From the NCBI GenBank assembly GCA_002344795.1, contig DDUM01000029.1, positions 28,295 to 92,294 of the forward strand: DNA of 64,000 nucleotides, in the 5' to 3' direction. Positions 59,395-64,000 of the stretch are shown in pieces; position 1 is the stretch's first letter; each line of letters starts with the position of its first letter. This DNA comes from Flammeovirgaceae bacterium UBA2338. Its GTDB lineage: Bacteria; Bacteroidota; Bacteroidia; Cytophagales; Cyclobacteriaceae. A program made the translations under genes and the position numbers. The notes under the pieces are model-generated. The model was not told the DNA's origin. It saw only the letters and a list, made by a program, of their open reading frames with translations, and did no database searches.

Positions 59395-60549
59395 TTAGTT
59401 AATTGGTGCAAGTTTAAATACCTGAAACTGCAATTTGTTTTCATCGTTACCGGGGTTTTTTGGATGGCTCATCGGGATTAAAAGACCTCTTTTTGTAGGT
59501 AAAAAATTGTTGAAGTACGTATTCTTTTCCAAGAGAGTTTCCCCACAATATTCAAACTGTTCATTAAAAATAATTATTGAAATTGGTTTATCCATGAAGT
59601 CTTGTTTTTTCCCGTGTATGCTCAAAACGGGAATGCCCTGGCTGAAAATAGAGTAGTAGACATGATTATATCTATCGTAGTAAACGCCCAGATATTCACC
59701 TTGTTCAAGGCCTTCATGGTCTTTGTCCATTTCCCTAAATTCATTGGCTTTTTTGTCAGGCTGTATGGTGAGTACCTCCCACACACTTTTCATTTGAAAA
59801 ACGGTAGTACTATCTGTTGATATATCGTAATTGTATATTTGGGAAAGGCTTCCAAACCGAACAACGAAATTGTTGTTGTGACCATAAGTGTAAAATGGAA
59901 GGAAATTATAAAAAAGGTATTTTTCGAAGACCTGAGGATACATAGGGCCGAATTCCCTCGTAATCCCGCGGACAAGGTCTTGTGCCCGCATGGTTTTATA
60001 ACCTGTTTGTGCCCTATTGTCCCCGTAATTCATATACCCGAAAAACGCAACATTATCCTTGACCAAGAAGGGTTGCAGAAGGTTTGCCATCCAGGGTTGC
60101 TCCACTTTAATTCGATTTAACACGTCTCCCTTGTAGTTAACTAAAAGTATTCTCAAATCCTGGTCAGAGTAAATATAGATCGAGTCCAGTGACTTGATAA
60201 AAAATTTCCTGGTGGATAAAATCCCGTGTGGGCCAACCCGATCAAAAATGTTCCTCTTAACCAGGCGCTTTTTGTTCAAGTCGTAGAAGTCAAGGCCATT
60301 GATATTTTCATTGGCCGTAATGTATAATTCTATTGTATCATTTGCATAGTAGCCAGGATATAGGCTGTAGTTCAAACTTAATGTATCAATAGGAATTTCT
60401 ATGATATCTTTTGGCGCCAGGGAAAATTTTATGCGCGATTCAATATTTCCAGTGTTAGTTGAGCTTTCTACAGTTGAATCTACAGGCTTTTTACAGGCCA
60501 TGCAGAATAATACAAGATAAAGAAGAATAAGACGATGCATAAGTCGCAA
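59395..60549 (-). CDS. Propeller-like lipoprotein of module E
   Basis: The 384-residue protein has lipobox LVLFCMAC at about residues 12-19 and the family features: RVGPHGILSTRKFF, which lacks the NGVG of the others, the YNHVYYSIFSQGIPVL segment and SIIIFNEQFEYCGETLLE at the C-terminus. It is the most divergent of the five and has no peptide or CxxC gene of its own. It is in tandem with propeller F, 25 bases upstream. Confidence 0.75.
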   Translation of the reverse strand: MRLMHRLILLYLVLFCMACKKPVDSTVESSTNTGNIESRIKFSLAPKDIIEIPIDTLSLNYSLYPGYYANDTIELYITANENINGLDFYDLNKKRLVKRNIFDRVGPHGILSTRKFFIKSLDSIYIYSDQDLRILLVNYKGDVLNRIKVEQPWMANLLQPFLVKDNVAFFGYMNYGDNRAQTGYKTMRAQDLVRGITREFGPMYPQVFEKYLFYNFLPFYTYGHNNNFVVRFGSLSQIYNYDISTDSTTVFQMKSVWEVLTIQPDKKANEFREMDKDHEGLEQGEYLGVYYDRYNHVYYSIFSQGIPVLSIHGKKQDFMDKPISIIIFNEQFEYCGETLLEKNTYFNNFLPTKRGLLIPMSHPKNPGNDENKLQFQVFKLAPIN

Positions 60550-60574
60550 TATTAACTACAAATTACTTAATACA

Positions 60575-61732
60575 TTATCTGCTTTGGGCCTGAGCCTGTT
60601 TTTGAGGTGCATAAATGGAAAAGGAAAGAATGTTTTCCTTCAAATTTGGGTTGAATAAATTCGAATTTGAAATGTATAAACCTTCCGGGCCAACACAGAC
60701 ACCCAGAGGATCATGTGTTTTTGATGGCAAAACGGTCTCTCCAATTTTTTCAAAATTTGAATTCAGGATAATTACGGATAAAGGCTTCTCATCATAAGTT
60801 TCCATGAATTTATCAGGTTGGTTGGGCTCCTCAACACCCCCTGTTACTATCCGATAGTATAACCTGCGATATTTATCATAAAAAATTCCTCCATACATGG
60901 TCGATGTAATGTTATTGGATCTCATGTCAGAGACATCATTGTAGGGAGTTGGGTCATTGAAGAATGAACTGCCTGCAAAGTATTCGGTGGTAGTAAGATA
61001 ATCAGTAACCTGAATATTTTCATCGGCAGCAAAAGAATAAACTATCCGTTCATCGCCTGTCTTTGCTCTAAATATTTTTCCCCAAAAATTCCCAAAGTTT
61101 TTTATCTTATAAATACCCGGATAGCCAAAGTTTAGATAATAATCACCAGTATTGATATTAAAGACAAAATTTACCTTTCCTGATTCAAATGTTTCTTTTC
61201 TCGTTGGCCCCATGCCGGGCAGTGCGACCAAATGCAGCATTCCTTTATAGAATATGGCCGGACTGCCTGAAATGATCATAGGGGTTGACATACTGCTAAA
61301 CGGAAATGATTCAGTGGGATTTAAAAAGGAAAAATATTCCTGAACCACCCCGTCCCGATTGATGCGAAAAAGCCTCATGTCAGAAATGTTTAAGAGGTAA
61401 ATGGAATCCAGCGAGTGAATATAAAACCCATTGATCGTTCCCACTCCATTGGGTCCCGTTTGAATAAGATTTATTTCCTTAGCCAGTTTTTCTGTTTTGA
61501 TATCATAAAACTGAATAGAGGATTTATAACTATTGTCGTAAACAATGAAGGTAGCGGTATCTGTTTCGTAAACATCCAAATACCATGTTTTGAAATTGGT
61601 AAGGGTGTCTATTTCAAAATTTTTCTCTGAAACCTTAACCAACCCCATGTGGTCATTGACCACCCCCCTCCTTGAACAACAGACAGTCAGAATTGAAATT
61701 AGGATAGCTGCTAAATTGATGGTGAGACGCAT
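60575..61732 (-). CDS. Propeller-like lipoprotein of module F
   Basis: The 385-residue protein has a lipobox in ILISILTVCCS at about residues 11-21 and the family motifs LIQTGPNGVGTINGFYIHSL, RRLYYRIVTGG and SVIILNSNFEKIGETVLPSK. It ends in a Gln- and Ala-rich tail (APQKQAQAQSR). It sits 92 bases after a decayed peptide gene and is followed by propeller E, so module F once had the same layout as modules A and G. Confidence 0.76.
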   Translation of the reverse strand: MRLTINLAAILISILTVCCSRRGVVNDHMGLVKVSEKNFEIDTLTNFKTWYLDVYETDTATFIVYDNSYKSSIQFYDIKTEKLAKEINLIQTGPNGVGTINGFYIHSLDSIYLLNISDMRLFRINRDGVVQEYFSFLNPTESFPFSSMSTPMIISGSPAIFYKGMLHLVALPGMGPTRKETFESGKVNFVFNINTGDYYLNFGYPGIYKIKNFGNFWGKIFRAKTGDERIVYSFAADENIQVTDYLTTTEYFAGSSFFNDPTPYNDVSDMRSNNITSTMYGGIFYDKYRRLYYRIVTGGVEEPNQPDKFMETYDEKPLSVIILNSNFEKIGETVLPSKTHDPLGVCVGPEGLYISNSNLFNPNLKENILSFSIYAPQKQAQAQSR

Positions 61733-61824
61733 GATATGACCTGGTATGAATTTAACAACAAATTAAAACCATTGTTCTTAATGGATTTGGTCTGAACAAT
61801 GATTTTAATTATTTTTTCCAAAGT

Positions 61825-61923
61825 TTATTTACCACAGCAATGATCCGATGCCGAGGGGCAGGAACCATTATACCAGTATTTATCCTTATCAAATGGATCC
61901 AACTCAAGCTCAATATGAACAAT
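61825..61923 (-). pseudogene. Decayed peptide gene upstream of propeller F
   Basis: An open stretch of 33 codons without a start encodes HIELELDPFDKDKYWYNG, then SCPSASDHCCGK and a stop. The YWYNGxC plus two more cysteines near the end match the F/YNG(x)C pattern of the intact peptides of modules A and G (FNGLFC, FNGEFC). It lies at the position where peptide genes are found in those modules. The N-terminal signal part is not readable upstream, which holds stops, so it is a remnant. The rest of the gap from 61733 to 62058 holds a 7-base inverted repeat (ATTGTTC and GAACAAT) at 61771-61800 and nothing else I can support. Confidence 0.55.
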
Positions 61924-62058
61924 TCATGGAAGGATCATTCAAAAGATAACTCGGCTACCTGGCATGCATTTACCAATCTTAAGCCTTTAAAGGTAAAATT
62001 AATGTAAAGTAGTGAAGTAGTGGATTGCAACTAAGGAGTAATGTAACACATTAAAAAT

Positions 62059-62580
62059 TTACAATGAACATGCTTCCAGTTGACTTTCAACATCTAACAG
62101 TAATGAGTCAATGTTCCCTGGCTTTAAAACCTCATAAGTACATATGCGTGAATCCTCAAATCGGATAAAAATTGGATTTTCCAAGCTAATCGATAGTCTG
62201 TGGAGAAGGTTATTGTCGTCAATGAGAATTATACTTTTCGAGAAGCCGTGATTTTTGATACAACTTTCAATATTCTTACCGCTTGATGACGACAACATAA
62301 AAGTGATAGACTTCTCTGATATGTTTTCCGTACAAAAACTCAACATCCGAGAAACGCAACCCTGACAACCATCCAGCGGAATTACTATAAGGTACTCTAC
62401 CTTACAAAAGCCCCTTGGTTGAAATCGAATAAGTTCCAAAAATCTAATAACTCCCGCTAACTCACCTTTATTCTTGTAACAATTTGTCTTTGGCTGGCAA
62501 GAACAGGAAAAATAAAGCACCACTCCTAAAAGGAGGCTCCATGATCTAATTGTCCACCGCAGATAACTCAAAAACGTCAA
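62059..62580 (-). CDS. CxxC lipoprotein of module G
   Basis: The 173-residue protein has a hydrophobic segment and lipobox (LLLGVVLYFSCSCQ) and the core YLIVIPLDGCQGCVSRMLSF with CxxC near residues 73-76. The C-terminal half keeps the IILIDDNNLLHRLSISLENP part seen in the module A and B relatives. It overlaps the upstream propeller gene by 35 bases in another frame and ends the operon of module G. Confidence 0.78.
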   Translation of the reverse strand: MTFLSYLRWTIRSWSLLLGVVLYFSCSCQPKTNCYKNKGELAGVIRFLELIRFQPRGFCKVEYLIVIPLDGCQGCVSRMLSFCTENISEKSITFMLSSSSGKNIESCIKNHGFSKSIILIDDNNLLHRLSISLENPIFIRFEDSRICTYEVLKPGNIDSLLLDVESQLEACSL

Positions 62581-63724
62581 ACTTTAAAAATTTCTCTTCG
62601 AGTCTCTTATTCTTTTCATGATTGGCAGAAATATGCAATCCTCGGGAGGTAACAAAACTATCTCCAATAAAATAACTATCATCCCGTAAATCTGTCTCTC
62701 CTATTATCTTCAGCGCACTGTCTAATATGATTACAGATAATCCTTTATCTGTCCAGTCACGCCTCATTCCGCTTTCGTCCAGCAGATCTACGCCTCGCTC
62801 TGCAAATCTATAATAGACATGTCTCCATGGATCCCATAAAATACTCTTGTATGAGTTGGATGTGATATAAAACTCTTCATCTCCACTCATGAACGGATCT
62901 ATAGACCCAGCTTGCCAGGGCTCAATCTGTCTAAAATGGCGACTCGCTGCTGGCACCACCATGAATTCCTTATCTTCAGTTAATCTTCTGACATAGAGAT
63001 TCTCATCAAAAGTGAAATTGTGTATCACTTCCTTCTTGTTGTTCATGGCATATGTATGATGGTGATGGTAGACGCCCCATGACTTACCCTCGAAGTCAGC
63101 AGGTGGGGTAAACAGGTGCCTGACCTGACCTGACAGTACATCTAGTTCAATAAATAGCTTATGCGTCCAAAAATCTCCATCAGCCCGAACATTAGGATGA
63201 GCTGGCATGTACAAGAATTTACCGATCATAAACAGAGGAGCCCTGGTAAGTCCGGAAGGATTCGAAGTGGCCCCCGACTGACATATGTCATAAGTTCGTA
63301 ACTTAATACCCTCCCTACTCACCAGAAAAACCCTGCATGCAAGGGTTGACATAAGGAATAAAGAGTCCTGGTTCAGCAGGTAAAATCCTCTTATCCTTTT
63401 TCCCACACCATTTTTTCCCACATCTTTAAATTGAATCTGATAGACTTGCTCCTTCGAAGACAAGTCAAATACTATCACCTTATTCACATTTGTATTCAGT
63501 ATTGCCAGGTGTTCCCTATCAGCAATAGAATCAATTATCAACTGCTGGTAGTTGTTCCTATAATTGGTGGCATCATCGATCTTAATTTTAACTGAATCCA
63601 CCCGAAACAATTTATGGGAGTCACTTCTGCCTACAGCTTGGTTGTCCTTGCCGGATTGTCTCTCGCATCCTCCTAAGCCGAAGATCAATAACAAACAAAA
63701 AAATATCCTGGTAAAACTTGTCAT
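62546..63724 (-). CDS. Propeller-like lipoprotein of module G
   Basis: The 392-residue protein has lipobox LLIFGLGGC at about residues 12-20 and the shared family motifs FKDVGKNGVGKRIRGFYLLN, HVYYRFAERGVDLLD and SVIILDSALKIIGETDLRDD. The order peptide, hairpin, propeller, CxxC is fully intact here. The ligand of the propeller is unknown. The intact layout makes this the best reference copy of the module. Confidence 0.76.
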   Translation of the reverse strand: MTSFTRIFFCLLLIFGLGGCERQSGKDNQAVGRSDSHKLFRVDSVKIKIDDATNYRNNYQQLIIDSIADREHLAILNTNVNKVIVFDLSSKEQVYQIQFKDVGKNGVGKRIRGFYLLNQDSLFLMSTLACRVFLVSREGIKLRTYDICQSGATSNPSGLTRAPLFMIGKFLYMPAHPNVRADGDFWTHKLFIELDVLSGQVRHLFTPPADFEGKSWGVYHHHHTYAMNNKKEVIHNFTFDENLYVRRLTEDKEFMVVPAASRHFRQIEPWQAGSIDPFMSGDEEFYITSNSYKSILWDPWRHVYYRFAERGVDLLDESGMRRDWTDKGLSVIILDSALKIIGETDLRDDSYFIGDSFVTSRGLHISANHEKNKRLEEKFLKFDVFELSAVDN

Positions 63725-63741
63725 CTGGTAAAAAATTATTG

Positions 63742-63777
63742 AGAAATCCTTTTGTTAGTTTACGGCAAAGGATTTCT
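63742..63777 (-). terminator. Hairpin between peptide G and the propeller gene
   Basis: A perfect 11-base-pair stem (arms AGAAATCCTTT and AAAGGATTTCT, loop of 14 bases) lies 13 bases after the peptide stop codon, followed on the minus strand by CAATAATTTTTT. The T-rich end makes it a plausible partial terminator. The position equals that of the module A hairpin, while the sequence is unrelated, as expected when the structure rather than the sequence is conserved. Confidence 0.65.
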
Positions 63778-63789
63778 AAAATTTTTCAC

Positions 63790-63960
63790 TCAATCTTCTT
63801 CTACAATGCTGCATTCTTCAATGCAATTTGCTGGGTTATTGAGATCGCAAAACTCACCATTGAATTTAGCATAACAGTATCCTGCCTTTGCCTTGAAAGA
63901 ATTTGAAAGTAGCAAAATTCCAAAGATTGCTACTCCTAGAAAGAGCGTTACTTTATTCAT
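63790..63960 (-). CDS. Exported cysteine-containing peptide of module G
   Basis: The 56-residue product begins MNKVTLFLGVAIFGILLLSN, a signal peptide, and continues SFKAKAGYCYAKFNGEFC with DLNNPANCIEECSIVEED at the end, giving four cysteines. It has the same length as the module A peptide, the same FNGxFC core and the same leader. I take ATG 63960; a longer frame reaches further upstream (start 63996) through the leader. Its role is probably the same as that of the module A peptide. Confidence 0.75.
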   Translation of the reverse strand: MNKVTLFLGVAIFGILLLSNSFKAKAGYCYAKFNGEFCDLNNPANCIEECSIVEED

Positions 63961-63998
63961 AACAAAATAATTTACTTTCTGCTCAACATCAAGCATTG
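63961..63998 (-). promoter_or_regulatory. Conserved leader of peptide G
   Basis: The bases just before the start codon carry the same GCTTGATRTTGAGCAGAAAG leader (R is G here) found before peptide A, with one base changed within the shared part. The window ends too soon to show whether the promoter and palindrome are also shared. Confidence 0.7.
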
Positions 63999-64000
63999 AC

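Overview
The window reads as chromosomal DNA of a gliding, type IX secreting member of the Bacteroidota, most likely a Cytophagales-type bacterium (inference). The reasons are a complete sprF/porP-gldK-gldL-gldM-gldN block plus an sprE/porW-like lipoprotein, an ATP synthase operon lacking the beta and epsilon genes, many outer-membrane-type lipoproteins, -7 boxes of the form TAnnTTTG, and few Shine-Dalgarno sites. No rRNA, CRISPR array, transposase or phage gene was seen.

Layout. 1-9.7 kb: metabolic and membrane genes (a truncated Tat-type flavin amine oxidase, NadR-like kinase, MFS exporter, exported penicillin-acylase-like hydrolase, DUF2892, VTT and GNAT proteins, a methyltransferase and a UbiA-like membrane protein). 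9.7-16.8 kb, minus strand: one long operon running M23 peptidase, bactofilin, AtpZ, an AtpI-like protein, then a, c, b, delta, alpha, gamma subunits, with a hairpin after atpE and a terminator after atpG. 16.8-31.2 kb: sprE, a class A PBP and uvrC on the plus strand converge on the type IX core operon; uroporphyrinogen-III synthase and a DUF4271 protein follow. 31.2-40.2 kb: hemW, a LytTR/LytS-type two-component pair, uvrA and an exported WD40-caspase protein, with a set of three palindromes between the last two.

40.4-42.2 kb is a small accessory island. It holds tRNA-Gly(GCC) and tRNA-Leu(TAA), a GIY-YIG gene starting two bases after tRNA-Leu and bracketed by copies of the tRNA 3' end, tRNA remnants carrying palindromic insertions, and a Fic protein. 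42.5-52.2 kb: a broken-looking secreted protein, a complete RND efflux operon (adaptor, pump, outer-membrane factor) and a second RND-type pump without partners.

52.2-64 kb is the most unusual part: a family of repeated modules. The full pattern is a tiny exported cysteine-containing peptide, a hairpin, an approximately 385-residue propeller-like lipoprotein, then a short lipoprotein with a CxxC motif. Five intact propeller genes, four intact CxxC genes, two intact peptide genes and several decayed pieces are visible. One module ends in a Ser/Thr kinase-like gene. The two intact peptide genes differ in sequence but share an almost identical leader. I infer an exported peptide system built on disulfide chemistry and surface lipoproteins; its function is unknown.
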